DNA of 64,000 nucleotides from Cladophialophora immunda (lineage: Eukaryota > Ascomycota > Eurotiomycetes > Chaetothyriales > Herpotrichiellaceae), in assembly GCF_000835495.1 (NCBI RefSeq), contig NW_015622542.1, positions 434,001-498,000 on the forward strand, given 5' to 3'. Of this stretch, positions 41,117 through 53,186 are shown piece after piece. Both the position numbers and the translations under genes were made by a program. Each line of letters opens with the position of its first letter. Within the stretch, counting starts at the first letter, position 1. The notes beneath the pieces were generated by a model. That model was not told the DNA's origin. It saw only the letters and a program-made list of their open reading frames with translations, and did not search any database.

Positions 41117-44100
41117 TCAAGCCGACCTCAGGAGCTGAACCACGTCTCTACGACTCTCCCTCACAGCTCTGTCCATCGCCGTCTGGTTATAGATGCTCTT
41201 CTGGCCAGGGTTGACCTTGCCCGTCTCCAGGAGTAGTTTTACAACCTGAGCATGACCGCCTTCGGCAGCCCACCACAAGGGCGTCCGAAGACACTTGTCC
41301 TGCGAGTCCGGCTCGACTCCTTCGGCAGCTAGTAAGAGTCGAACCACCCCCTCGTGCCCTCCCTCGGCGGCCCACGAGAGCGGCGACTGACCGTGTTCAT
41401 CTCGTGTTTCGGGATTGACCTGTCCGGTGCCCAAGAACCATTGGACGATTCCTTCATGCCCGCGAGCCGCCGCCCTGGAGAGCGGCGTCTGGCCGCACTT
41501 ATCCTTCGAGTCGAGTTCTACCCTCCCGGTCGCCAACAGCAGCCGCACCGTCTCCTGCTGTCCGCTCTCCGCAGCCCAAGATAGAGGTGTGCGATCGTCG
41601 TCGTCCTTCGAGTCAGGCATGATATCCTCTGTCTGCAGGAGCCACCGCGTCACACCCTCTCCCCTGCTGCCCGAGGCCCGTGACAGCGGCGTCCGTCCCA
41701 ACCAGTCACGCGAATTGGGATTGACGCGGCCTGTAGCAAGCAGAAGCTGTGCCACTTCCTGATGTCCACCTTCTGCAGCTAGTGATAGAGGTGTCCGCTC
41801 TTTCTCATCCACCGAATCTGGATTGACTCGTCCCGTGGCGAGCAGTAGTCTTACCACTTCTTGATGTCCACCTTCTGCAGCCCACGACAAAGGTGTCCGT
41901 TTGTACTTATCTGCCGAGTCCGGGTCGACCTCGCTAATCGTGAGAAGCCACTGTACGACCTCCTTGTGTCCTTTCCCCGCGGCCCTCGACAGTGGCGTCT
42001 GGCTTAAGCGGCCCTGCTTCATATCAGGCTCAACCCTGCCCGTCACCAGGAGTAGGCGCAACACGTCCTCGTGTCCGCCATCTGCAGCCCAATAAAATGG
42101 AGTGCGACCATCATGATCTCTGTGGTCAGGACTGCAGCCGATTTCGAGCAAGAATTTTACCAGAAGGGTGTGACCATTCTTGGCGGCATAAAGGACGAGG
42201 TTGAAACCACTCTTCTTAAGGCGGCCAACCCTTTCTGAAGCCAGTAGGTCAATGATGGTCCTTAATTCTTCAGACGTGAACAGCCATTGTATCTTCTGGG
42301 TATGCTGAGAGTCGTTCTCACACATCCTCTTCAAAATCAGCTTCACAATTGAAGGGTGACCAAGTTCAGCAGCCCACACAAGGGCCGTCCGACCAAACAT
42401 GTCCGACACGTTTAAATCAAGTTTTTCCTCCTCGAGTAGTGTCTCGATGACAGCCATATGGCCATTTTCGGCTGCAAAAGATGCCGGTGTTCGACTGTGG
42501 CCGTCTTCAGCGTTAGGATTTGCTCCATGTGCTAAAAGCAGGCCGGCGACAGACTGGTAGTTGTTCTCAGCGGCCAACGACAGAGGCGTTCGTTTGCCAT
42601 CGTCCTCGCTATCGACGTCGGCTCCTTTCTTTAACAGAAGCTCAATGATTGACGTGCTACCATTCCTGGCAGCATACCATAGCGGCGTACGTCTGTAGTC
42701 GTCCTGGAGACGGGGGTTCGCCCCAGTTTCCAACAGTAGCTCGACAATAGACTCTCTTTGGTTTCTGGCTGCAATCGACAGAGGCGGTTCTCCATTGCAA
42801 TATCTTTCGTCTGGATTGACTCTCGCGGTGCCAAGGAGTATTCGACACACTCCTTCGTGTCCTTTTGCGACCGCACATGCGAAAGGTGTCATTCCACTGC
42901 GGCTTTTGATGTTCACGTCGACCCCGTCGATGGCCATCATCATATTCACTATCGCCTCATTGCCAGATGCTGCCGCAGCGTGAAGGGGCGTGTGACCGGC
43001 CTTGTTCACCGAGTTGGGGTGGACTTGCCGGAGGAAGATTTCACAAGCAGCTTCGTTCCCGTCCTCTGCCGCGCGCACCAAATGCTCTGCTCCAAAAGAC
43101 ACATATTCAGGCTTCAAGTCGTCCGGGCCCTTGCCGGAGAGGAGGTCAACGACTCCATTGTGCCCACCTGCGGCGGCCCACGCCAATGGGGTTTGATCAT
43201 ATCTGTCTTTCAAGGTGGTATCAATCCCATTCTTTGTAAGAAGCTTCATCACGGCTTTGTCGCGGCCCATTTCTGCGGCCAAAGACAGGGCTGTTCGACC
43301 GTGCATGTCCCTAGAATTAACGTCTTCGCTGTTCAGCAAGAGTGAGACAACAACGTCGTGACCATTTGCCGCCGCCAGCATGAGTGGAGTTTGGAGATAG
43401 CTGTCTTTCGGACTCGTCTCACATCCTTTCATGAGCAGAGACATGACCACGTCGGTCAGTCCAAAACATGCTGCAATATGTAGTCCCGTCCTGAAACGTG
43501 GCACCCTCTGACTGTACCCGGGAGATCCCTTTGAAGCCAACGCCGCCTGGTTAGAGGCGCTCATTATGGGATCACTCTCCAGAAAACTAAGGACAAGCTC
43601 TCTAATTTTGAGAGATTGTGTGCGTGCGTGAAACCCCCAATTCGTAGCCGCATAGCCGTAGAGAGGATATGACAGTAGCCTTTTCTCGAGCTCTTCATCG
43701 GTAAGACAGGGCCCGGATGCAAAGCATTGAAATGAGAGATAGGCGAGGCAGGTTTGGGCAATAGTGTCATCCGCGGACATGAACCAGCGAGTTTTGGTAC
43801 GCTCAAAGTACTCTTGGGTGGTGTAATGGACCAGTCGGATGATATCACTCTTTTTGTCGACGATGATGAGTCCCGCGCAAACGGAAACCATATCGTGGAC
43901 CTCTGTGAGATTGTCCTGGTCGATATCGGGTTCGTCGGGTTCGACGGCCAGCGCGTGTTGCAGCGCCAGCGTGGTCAGTGGTCGTTTCGCACAGGTGATC
44001 CACGACAGGACCTGCATGGCGAGCTCCTTCTGGTCTTTGAGCTGGCTTCCGATCCGCTCCATCGCGTCCTCGTACGCTTGGTCGTAGGCGTCGGACCCGG

Positions 44101-45624
44101 CGGCCAAATTCTGCAGAGCGTTTCGGACCGCCTTGGGGGACTTCTTGCCCGCCAGTGAATCCAGATGGAGCTTTGCCAGCAAGAACCTAGCAGAGTCAGC
44201 ACGGATATGAGAAGTGACGAGAGGGCGGCGTCCACGCACATTCCTCGCACGGATTTAACAATCCCCGCCTTGATGTCGTCCTGTAGGTCTGCCCTTCTCA
44301 AAACAAAGTCCGGCAGCTTTACCTGCGACATGTGGCCGTCGATGTACATGCCAATGTCTTCCTCCGTCGCGAGGATCTCGCGAGAAATGCAGCCCTCGAA
44401 ACTCTGCTCGATGGCGGGAAGGGGTCGCGAAGTCACGAATAGGTTCGCGCCAGTTTTGTCCTGCAACTCGAATAGCTCGGACAGAAATCTCGATCGGTTT
44501 CCGTCCGACACATGGCACTCATCCAGGGCGTCGACAATGAGGAAAACTCTGGAATAGCCGGCAGCCACGGTGCGAAGGGTGTCGGAAATCTCAAGGAGGG
44601 TAGGTTGGGTTTTTTCACTGTGGTGTCGATCATAGAGGTCCTTCACCGCCCCCGGTAGAGAGGTCTGAGCCGCCAGCTGTTTCAGTAGGTTTGTGAGCAA
44701 GTCCTGAGACTGCTGCTCGTGCTGGCGACGGAAGTTGCAGTACAGGTACGCAATGCCAACGCGGGCGCACTGACAGCTCTCGTTTTCAGCGGTAGCACAT
44801 GGGATCTCCTGACAACGCCTCTTTTCCAAGAGGTCCTGAACCACAACGGACGTCATGATTGTCTTCCCCGACCCCGGGATGCCAGGACAGAACAACGTCT
44901 GCTTGTGGGCTTGCAGCCACGACGTGTACTGCGGGGAGAGAAGAAGCCATTCGCATGTCCCCGGTTGATGCAGGCTCACGAAATCGTTCTGTTGGGGGGC
45001 ATAGTCGATCTGAGTGAGCCAGCGGAGAATTGCCTCGCGTGTTCCTGCTGCTTCTTTTCTTTCCTGGGAGCCTTTGAGATGACCAAAGGCAACTTCGATG
45101 TCACCCTTCAGCTCCTCGAATCGGCTTGTGCTGTGTATTTCAAGGGTGGCGATCAAATCTGCAAGCCGGTCGTGGTTCTCGATGGCGCTCTTCTTGATGT
45201 TTTGCATCAACTTCCTGCAATCGTTGGTCAGAGCAAAAGTCAGAAGGCTCTTCTCACGCTCGATCGCTTGAACGAGCTTGTCGACCTTTTCCCGCGTCAG
45301 TGGCCATTTCAAGGCGGTAGAAATCCTTCTCAGACCCTGCTTCGGCTGCAGCTCGACCTTGAGGATTTTGAATGTCGCAGATAGCCGGGTCAATGGTCCG
45401 TCGGGGCCCTCGAGCGCCTTGATTCTCTTCCGCCAGTCTTCGTCCTCGCGCGATTCGGCGGCCTCGTCTTTGAGCTGTTGGAGGACGTCTTCACATGCGC
45501 GCACCTCGTCGCGGAGCCGCTTCCTTTCTGTCGTTGCTCCTATCGCCTCATTGACATACTTGACCACTTCGCCTGATAATTGGAGGACGGCTATGACGCT
45601 CGCAGAGGCGCTGAGCGGATCCAT
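41117..45624 (-). CDS. NACHT-ankyrin STAND protein (fungal NLR-like)
   Basis: Two exons (44240-45624, 41117-44186) with a 53 bp intron, giving 1484 residues. Splicing joins KSVRGM to FLLAKLHLDSL, a normal STAND sequence. Domains: N-terminal fungal STAND helical domain at 1-200 (MDPLSASASVIAVLQLSGEV); NACHT-type NTPase from about 240 with P-loop GIPGSGKT at 248-255 and Walker B VFLIVDALDEC at about 360-370; winged-helix-like linker to about 690; then about 23 ankyrin repeats to the C-terminus. Such proteins are thought to sense non-self or other ligands through the repeats and signal through the N-domain, in processes such as heterokaryon incompatibility and innate immunity. The C-terminal repeats are unusually uniform. 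No functional partner is adjacent except kinase-like remnants. Confidence 0.93.
41189..42004 (-). repeat. eight tandem 102 bp ankyrin units in the NLR gene
   Basis: Eight consecutive repeats of exactly 34 codons. They share the pattern TPLSWAAEGGHQEVVRLLL with a TGRVNPDS-type loop. The upstream repeats in the same protein vary in length and sequence, so this block looks recently duplicated or homogenised. Confidence 0.85.
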
Positions 45625-46242
45625 TGCCCTGCCGCCGAGCCGCCTCGATCAGATAGTCAAATAATGATAGGCATGACACTCCTGCGAGGCTCCGCATCTG
45701 CGAGCAGTTTACAATTCATGAACCGTTTAACAACATCTATGTTGAATGAGTGACTTTCTTTCTATGAGAACATTGGACAGACAGCCTACATTCCATCAAG
45801 AGAAGCGAAAGGCGCGTCTGCCCGATGAGGCTCACCAGGCAGACTCGGTTGGGGCCGACTGGGCATCCAGCTCGCCAGATTCACCGGCCGCGCCAAGTCG
45901 AACGAGGGCGCTGTGGCTTGACTTGACCATGATAGGAGATGTGCCTCGCCTCATGTTTGGTTTAGCGAGTCACTCACTCTTGCCAATGAGGATCCATGGG
46001 GGTGCACAATTAAATTTGGTTTGTTCCCCCTCATAGGAAGATACAAAGGACACATTGATTCACGCCATCTACGAGCACGGGCTAAGGCAAAAGCTTGTCC
46101 CCACGCTCGCACGAATACTGTGTGTGTATTACCCTTCGCAGCCGCTCCAATAATCGCTTAACGGGACTACATCACGACACGATAGATGGATGAATCATCT
46201 TCCAACAGAAATCTGAATCTAATAGCGCTGGCTCGGTATTGT
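45625..46242. other. intergenic region
   Basis: Promoter side of the NACHT-ankyrin gene and 3' side of the acetoacetyl-CoA synthetase gene. I see no gene or strong element. Confidence 0.5.
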
Positions 46243-48430
46243 CTATAGCTTCGCACTTCTCGGCTCGACCTCCAGATCTCGAAATCGCTTGAACCACGCC
46301 AGGACTTCGGGATTTTGTACCGTGGCACTCGGCTTGACCTCTTTCCCACTCAGGATGTCCTTGACTGCAATCTCGATCTTCTTGCCGTTGATCGTGATTG
46401 GAATATCCGGCACCGCTAACACGAACTTGGGGACATGTCGCGGGGACAGTGCGTTGCGGATCTTGGTCTTGATCTCCGACCGCAGCTGTTCCGTGAACTC
46501 GACGCCGGGCTTCATGACCAGGAAGAGGAAGACTTGCTCGTCGGGGTCGCCTGGTCTTCGCCGGCCGACACAGAGAGTGTTGCTGATGTAGTCGGTGAAC
46601 GGCTTGACCTCGACGATCGCATAAATCTCGCCACTGCCGAAACGGATACCTGAGGGATCTGCGCGGAGTCGGTCAACAACACATCCTCAACGACAACCAC
46701 CTGAGAGACATATACTTACTTAGGACACCGTCACTCCTTCCGTGCATGACATAGCCGCCTGTCGCGGGGTTTTTGCTCAGCCAGTCATGTTGAGCCCAGA
46801 CGTCGACATTGTCAAAACGCTCAAAGTAGGCAGATCTGTAGATCTTGCCATCCGTGTCCCCCCAGAAGAAGCATGGCATGCTGGGGAACGGCTTCCGCAT
46901 CACCAGCTCGCCGGGCTGACCGGTATGCGCGATGGACTCGCCCGTGTGGGGATCCAGGATGTCCACATCCATCCCGAGACCGGCGACTTGCATTTCACCC
47001 GCGTAGACTGGTGCGCAGGGGTCCATCGCAATGATCGAGGTCGCCGTGTCGGTCCCGCCAGCGGTCTACCAGTCATTATCAGATTAGCATTTCAGACGGA
47101 ACAAGGGAAACTCCAGGTGAATTTGGGCACTGGAATAGGTGCCCAAAAAAATAGAACCTACATTGCAAATCTGCATTTTAGAAGGAAATGCTCGGTAAAT
47201 CCATCGATATTGCTCGACCAATAAGGGAGCGCCGGTTGTGTATAGTGCGCGCAGAGGAGTGAGGTCGAAATGGTCCTTCAGCACGGTTTTCGTCATTTCC
47301 ATCTCAAACAGAAGGCGTGGGGACGCTCCGAGGAATGTCACCCGGTACTTGTCGCAGATTCGTATCAACTGTTTGGCGTCGGGAAACAGAGGGCTGCCGT
47401 TGTACACCACCAGGGTTGCACCGGCCGAAAGATGACCACACATGACGTAGAACACGACCCAGGAGGTACTCGAGAACTGCATCACCACATCCCCCGGCCC
47501 GAGGCCGTTGTGCAGGGTGGAGATCTTCTTCACCTGCATGACGAGACCATGCTGGTGGACAATACATTTTGGCGCTCCCGTAGTGCCGGAAGAATAGCAT
47601 ATCATCAGCGGATAGTTGAAGGGTACCCGCGTAAAGGTCAGGTCGTCAGACGGAGTCGATCTGCGGAGAAATGCACTGATGTCTGGGACGTTGGTCGGCT
47701 TGGTCGAAATCGGGATCACGAAGACCTGCGGGCGCCGTCGAAGCTGCTTCAGAATCTCGTCGAGTTTCTGGGCCGTGGCCACCGCCTTGCCTTTGTACAC
47801 GACGTCGCTGTCGACAAAGAGAATGCTCGGCGTGACCTGCTGAAGCCTCGCCACGCAGCCTTCGACGCCCAGTTCCGGACTGATGCAGGTGAAGATGGCC
47901 CCTAACGACGCGGTGGCATGGAAAAGGATCACTGCCCAGTTGGATGCCGCCACCAAAGCGCCGACTCGGTCGCCCTTCTTGATGCCGCTCCGTCTCAGTG
48001 CGCTCGCAGTCTGCCGGACTCTCTCGCGAAATCCTCTCCAGCTGATGACCTCGGCCTGGTCTGCGTAGATGTCCTGGTCCTCTCTGATCCCTATCAAGGC
48101 AGGAGCCTCAGGGTCTGGGTTGGCGAAGAGCACATTCTCCGCATAGTTCAACTCATGTCCCGAGAAAAATGGCGGGTTCGTACTCATGGGAACCGTGTCG
48201 TCGTAAGCTTTGGTGATGTTGGGAGGCAAGGGCGGCACAAAGTTCAAGAATCGGTATAGATCGATCCAGAATTGTTGTGGCTGCTCGGTGCTCCATTTTT
48301 GGAGTTCTTTCGTGTCCTTCAGATCTTGATTGAAACGTTCATTGACGCGCGATCTGTATCTAGCCATGGGCGTCTCGTCAGGATTCGTGGGACGCCACAC
48401 CACATCCGGTGTGCCATGAGATGCAGCCAT
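46243..48430 (-). CDS. acetoacetyl-CoA synthetase (acetoacetate-CoA ligase)
   Basis: Three exons: 47162-48430, 46720-47065 and 46243-46658, introns 96 and 61 bp, 676 residues, the usual length. The start is the ATG at 48430 (MAASHGTPDVVWRP). It is an ANL-superfamily adenylating enzyme that activates acetoacetate with ATP and CoA. Motifs: the ATP loop CYSSGTTGAPK, TAGGTDTATS formed across the first junction, NPSGIRFGSGEIY across the second, and the C-terminal catalytic Lys in TINGKKIEIAVKD. No peroxisomal SKL-type tail; it ends RSAKL, so it is most likely cytosolic. Acetoacetate arises from ketone bodies, leucine, and tyrosine/phenylacetate ring cleavage, which may link it to the CYP504-like gene nearby. 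Divergent from a thioesterase. Confidence 0.94.
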
Positions 48431-48919
48431 GGCGATTTGGCGGAACGACACCGGCTCAGCCCTGAGTAGAAATTAAAGCGTGTCGTGAATTTTCGGGTCA
48501 ATCCTGAGGCGTCGACGTCAAACACAAGCTCAGGTTTTAATTTCGATGTCAGAGCGATTCTTCCGTGGGGTGGAAGCCGATTCAACCGAGCCTCGACGCG
48601 TTCGATTCGGCAAGGGTTTGATAAAGGCTGGTGGAGCACGGCGTCTTTGCCGAGGCTCCCCTCATGGTGGTGGCACACCGTAAACTCCATCGTCAAGGAC
48701 TGTGACTGAGCGCCTTTAAAACGCCGAGTCTCGTCTTTCCAGCCGAGAGCGACTCGCAATGGCGTATCTTTGTTGAAGCCTTCTCACTTCGACAGCGAGG
48801 TTATAGGACATCATTTGGTGAGCAAGGGAATATGTGCTGATCTTGACGACGCTGTGGCGGAGCATTCTGCCTTGAGAAGCAGTCACCGAGGGGGCCAGGT
48901 GAGCGGCCAGAATACGCCC
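48431..48919. other. divergent promoter region of the synthetase/thioesterase pair
   Basis: Short divergent spacer. It contains a TTTAAAA box at 48713-48719 on the thioesterase side and one CCGAGG hexamer at 48650-48655, the reverse complement of the CCTCGG core described for FarA/CTF1-type regulators. Part of the right side may be 5' exon of the thioesterase (see that entry). Confidence 0.4.
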
Positions 48920-50008
48920 ATGACTGACGCCAAAAGACTCCCATGGCTCCGCCTGATGGCGTTGAAGCAGACCGACAAAGATGTCTACGAATCTGTCCAT
49001 CGAGCATGGCCGTCCAGTGGGGGAAATCGAGCCTTCGGTGGCCATGTCTACGCGCAGAGTGCCATCGCGGCCAGCAAGACTGTGGAGGATGGACTCGTGA
49101 TCCACAACATCACAGGTCATTTCATCCTTGGGGGCTCTGTTCTCGCACCCTTCGTCTACCATGTTCGACGAATCGGAGATGGGAGGTCGTTCAGTTGGAG
49201 GACGGTTGAAGTGTTTCAAGGGTCCCAGCCGTCGGCCAGGCCTTGTTTCGTGGCCACGATATCTTTCAAGCGCTACGAGGAGTCGAAGTCATGGATCCCC
49301 CTCGAGCACCAGGCAGAGACGTTCGAAGACTTTACGAAGACGTACTCATCGATTCTGGATCGGACAAAGCCGGAGGAGACCCCGCTTGCCCCAGGCGCAG
49401 ACGCTCCCTGGTGGTACAACGCCAATAACGATGCGTGGCGCGTCACGAATGACATGTTTCCCGGGGTTGATATTCGGAAGGTTGACATGTCAGGGCACAA
49501 CGAGACCTCCAGGCACCCGACTCGACATCCAGCGGCAGGTCGAAGACAACTGTGCTTCTACCGCCTCATCGTCGACGCAGAGTCGAGAGAACTCCTGAAC
49601 AAGACGACGAGCGAGATTCTGAATCTCCATGCCGCGGCCCACTTGTATGCGTCGGATCGAAACTCTTTATTTCTCATCCCACGAGCACATGGCCTGGCAG
49701 ACCGGATAGCCGTCCTGGCATCTCTGTCCCACACTGTCATTTTCCATGGAGATCCTGCCCGTCTGAAAATGCTTGATGAACAAGGAAACCCTATATGGTT
49801 CGTGCAGGAAGCCTGGACGAGCAATTCGGGCGCCGGCCGTGGGTGTCACGAGAGCAGGCTGTGGAATTACAAGTCGGGCAGGGTCGTGGCGAGCACGATC
49901 CAGGATGGCATGGTCAGAATACCCCGGGATCCAGGACGTGTTCCCAAGTACTACCAACAAGCAGAAACAGCGCTGCAGTCCGTTTCAAACCCGAGTCCGA
50001 AGCTTTGA
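48920..50008 (+). CDS. acyl-CoA thioesterase II (TesB/ACOT8-like double hotdog)
   Basis: 362 residues from the ATG at 48920. N-terminal hotdog: FGGHVYAQSAIAASKTV, then HNITGHFILGGS and RRIGDGRSFSWRTVEV. The C-terminal hotdog contains LSHTVIFHGD and ends in VASTIQDGMVRIP, the normal family finish. It hydrolyses acyl-CoAs to free acid and CoA, typically of medium to long chain, often in peroxisomes; the C-terminus (NPSPKL) is only weakly like a peroxisomal signal. The 5' end is uncertain. The frame is open upstream without an ATG, and a tiny first exon at 48759-48763 with a GTATCT donor and an acceptor near 48879 would also keep frame. Confidence 0.88.
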   Translation: MTDAKRLPWLRLMALKQTDKDVYESVHRAWPSSGGNRAFGGHVYAQSAIAASKTVEDGLVIHNITGHFILGGSVLAPFVYHVRRIGDGRSFSWRTVEVFQGSQPSARPCFVATISFKRYEESKSWIPLEHQAETFEDFTKTYSSILDRTKPEETPLAPGADAPWWYNANNDAWRVTNDMFPGVDIRKVDMSGHNETSRHPTRHPAAGRRQLCFYRLIVDAESRELLNKTTSEILNLHAAAHLYASDRNSLFLIPRAHGLADRIAVLASLSHTVIFHGDPARLKMLDEQGNPIWFVQEAWTSNSGAGRGCHESRLWNYKSGRVVASTIQDGMVRIPRDPGRVPKYYQQAETALQSVSNPSPKL

Positions 50009-50402
50009 ACTTACATGGGCCGTGTGTATAGCAGAATTAGAAATCTTGTCACAATTAAGTCGACCATTATATCTCTACGAAGCGCCCGTTGCTTCAGTCT
50101 TTTCAATCCTAGGTGTCTCGTGGCTAACGACATGCAAACGTCTGTCTTCGCTAATCCGACCGGGCGTCAATGGTAGCGTATCCGACTCAGCCTTGAATTT
50201 GCCCGAGAAACCAGGAGCCGCCTTCTCTGTTACTGAGGCAGGAAGCCAGGTCCAAAATTCCAATCTGCGGCGTAGGTCTACAGGAAGGCCGAGCATCCAC
50301 TGCGGCGCCGAGGCTCCAATCGGCTCTCGAGAAAGGCTGATCTTGGGACCGACCAAGCAGTGTGTGGCCTGTCCTGGCTCTCTCAAAGGCGATGCGTCGA
50401 AG
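50009..50402. other. convergent intergenic region
   Basis: Between the 3' ends of the thioesterase (+) and the Zn2Cys6 regulator (-). Nothing is recognised. Confidence 0.5.
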
Positions 50403-52766
50403 TCAGTCAAGATCGGGAAAGAATAGCACCTGGTCTTCGAAGATGCTGTCGCCAGCGGCGTCCCACAGCGCTATACCAGAGAATGTATTGAAAAGGGCGT
50501 CCGCGGGACTGTCGTTGGAATGGTTCCCAAACATAGCCACTTGACCATCCGTCTGCGCCGGAGAGGTATTATATTGGTGGCGTTCGCTGTCAGACACCAT
50601 CGCAGGGTCTTGACCCAATATGTGCGGCAGAGGATCGAGAGAGAACTTAGTCTGAGAGAGTACCTTGCGCAAAAGTCCAAACATCTTCTGGAGATACGGC
50701 CAACGCTCTGTACCGCGACTCAAGAACCAAAGGTCGCATCGCATATGGCCGTGCACAATCTGTCTCTGGTGGTCCGTCGTAGCTGGATTGCATGAGATCT
50801 CAATGTGCATTGCAAGGTTGACTGCAGCATTGGTAAACCTGTCAGTTGTGGTAACGTCAGTATTTGATGTGTGGAGGGACTGGCCACATACGCAGTCACA
50901 GGACAGTAATGAACGAGCTCGTGGAGTGTCAGGCGATCAATCACCGAGTCTACCTCCAGCATGGCGTTTTGTTGTCTCCGCAAGGCAGTTTTGAACGCGG
51001 AATCATCCCCTGAGAGTCGACCAAACTCTCTCCAGGCGCGATAGAATCCCCCCTCGTAGCGATAACTGTCCATGCGGAGGAACAAGATCCAGACGTTGTC
51101 GACCGACCACTCCGCTATCGTCTCGAGGCGTAGTTCCACGGGCAAGCAATTCCGCCATCGGAGCAGCGACGTTTCAAGGTCTTGAAAGGCTTCGTCTGTA
51201 CGCATATCTGGCGGGACGTTGAGCAGCCGTAGGAACAGTGCAGCTGCACAGATATCAATAAGAAGGATGGGTCTGGGGAGTACGTGAGAATGCTCACCAA
51301 TTTTCGACAATCTGACAAGTTCTATAAAGTAGAGCTTCTGCAGTCGAGAGACGGTGGGAATGATGTTGCTGTACTGTACCAGGGTCGATTCGTCCTCCCA
51401 GTCGGACTCTGTGACGTCGTGAACATTGCAGCTATCAGGAATAGATCTGCTATGTTTGAGGCCCGCGCACGACACCAGCACGTCTCTGTAGCTCAGGAAG
51501 GACCATATCCGCCGAAACACCTTACGGAATGCAATGTCGACACTCTGATGGGTCGCCTCCTTGTGCATGCCCATCTGAGTGGCCACTCGGGTTGCAGTTT
51601 CCAGCCAAAATCGAAAGTCGCGTTCCGTCTTCACGGCAAGATAGGAACCGTGGAGAAGAATGCAGCCCTGGAGGACGACCAGCGGCGACTTTTCCATGCC
51701 GAAGTCGTAGAGTACTCGTGCTCTCTCATATAGAGTTTTGGCAGCCACCAACCGATCAGAGTAGCCTGCCTCGATGAGGAGGGGCAATGGGCCGTAATGT
51801 ACCGCATGTGTAAGTATTGCCTGGAGGAGAAATATTGAGCAGTCACCACTCGTATAGCTCTGGGCAAACTGAGCCCTGTCCAAGATAGGCATTAGCGGAT
51901 ACGTGCATTCGAAAAAGATCCGTAGTAACTGGTCGCTGTTGGCGACAAGAAGTTAGTGAGAACTCGAGAACGGTGCAATTGAGAATACTATAAGTCACTC
52001 GGCCCTTCAAGCAGTGCCTAAGCCATGAGGAACAAAGGGATCAAGAAAAACAGAATCGTCTCGGGAGCCGGTCAAGTACAAACCAGATCGGGCGAGCAGG
52101 GATCACAAATGCCTGCTTTCGCTGCAGGTATTCAGCATCTACCGCATCCAGTTCGCTCCGGCGCCATTCGTGAGTAGTCTTTTTCGGATACAGCATTCCC
52201 ATGAATCGCTGCGGAGACGCATCCAGAACATCACCTAAGATGGCCGTTGGATTGACATCATTGCGACGATAGTCGAGGGCGTCGTCTTGCAACGGGCTCC
52301 CAACCTCATCCGAACGGCTCACAGCCGTGCAGGGAGTTTGCTCCTGGGCTTGGAGGCTTGTAGAAGAGGTGGCGGCCACTTGATCAGGCCGAGGTAGTAG
52401 CTGTGAGTAGTTATGGGCACCATTGACAGAGTGATCTCCGTCCGAAGGTGAGGATGGGACAACTGGTTCAGGCCCAAGTACTGAAGAGCATGTCGAGCTG
52501 GGTGTCACCTTGGCACGTTTTCTGGCGAGTCTTTCAATCTGCTGTTAGCCGAATGGAAACAAGGTATTCGTGATATTGTACTCGTCAACGTACCTGGGAG
52601 GAGTCTTGAACATGTGACACCTCGACACCGCGTTACTTCTGATACATCTTGTGCACGGTGTTCCGACCTGAGCGGCGTTGCAGCGAACTTTCCGCTCGTG
52701 GCAAGGTATACAGGCACGAGCTCTTGTAGGCACCGACGTGGCAGAGAAGATTTCGCTCTGAGGCAT
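50403..52766 (-). CDS. Zn2Cys6 transcription factor, CTF1-beta/FarA-like
   Basis: Four exons: 52594-52766, 52084-52530, 50892-51935 and 50403-50838; introns 63, 148 and 53 bp; 699 residues. The zinc cluster is Cys19, 22, 29, 38, 41 and 50 (RACIPCHERKVRC...CTRC...SRC), followed by a basic linker RLARKRAKV. The Fungal_trans domain runs from about 200: DQLLRIFFECTYPLMPI joins across intron 2, then FLLQAILTHA and RIWSFLSYRDVLVSCA. The family (cutinase transcription factor 1 beta, FarA/FarB) activates fatty-acid and acyl-CoA genes. That fits the thioesterase, CoA-ligase and CoA-transferase neighbours. Intron 2 has an unusual GTTTGT donor and is long, but the protein join is excellent. Nuclear. Confidence 0.87.
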
Positions 52767-53186
52767 GCCGCTGGTGTGCTCGATACAGTCGCGATATCCA
52801 CAAGCATTGGTGAAGCTGATGATGTCGTAATTTGCGTGCCAGGAGGTTTCAAAGGACAAGAGGGAGCCCCAAGATAAACATCAATTGGCGTGGTTGGGCA
52901 AATAGGTCGAAGATTACCGAATATTGACACCTATCCTCGGCCTCCTTCTCCAGTTATGCCCCTCTTAGTGCGCTGTTTCCCCGCTGTACCCGTGTTAAGG
53001 AACAAGGTCTACACTCAGGCCGTCCAGGCCAAGTTACATGCCTAACTACCAGTCCCCTTAATGGCCGGACAGCCGAGGCTTGGATAGCCCGTCACATGGG
53101 GAAGTAAACGTCGAATACGTCTAGGGCATCGAGTATGTCTAAAGCAAGAACCAAAACCTAAAGATCATATCCTTGTCCTTCTATGA
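52767..53186. other. promoter region of the Zn2Cys6 regulator
   Basis: 420 bp that contain CCTCGG at 52935-52940 and CCGAGG at 53073-53078, two copies of the FarA-type core in opposite orientation. No gene is seen. Confidence 0.4.
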
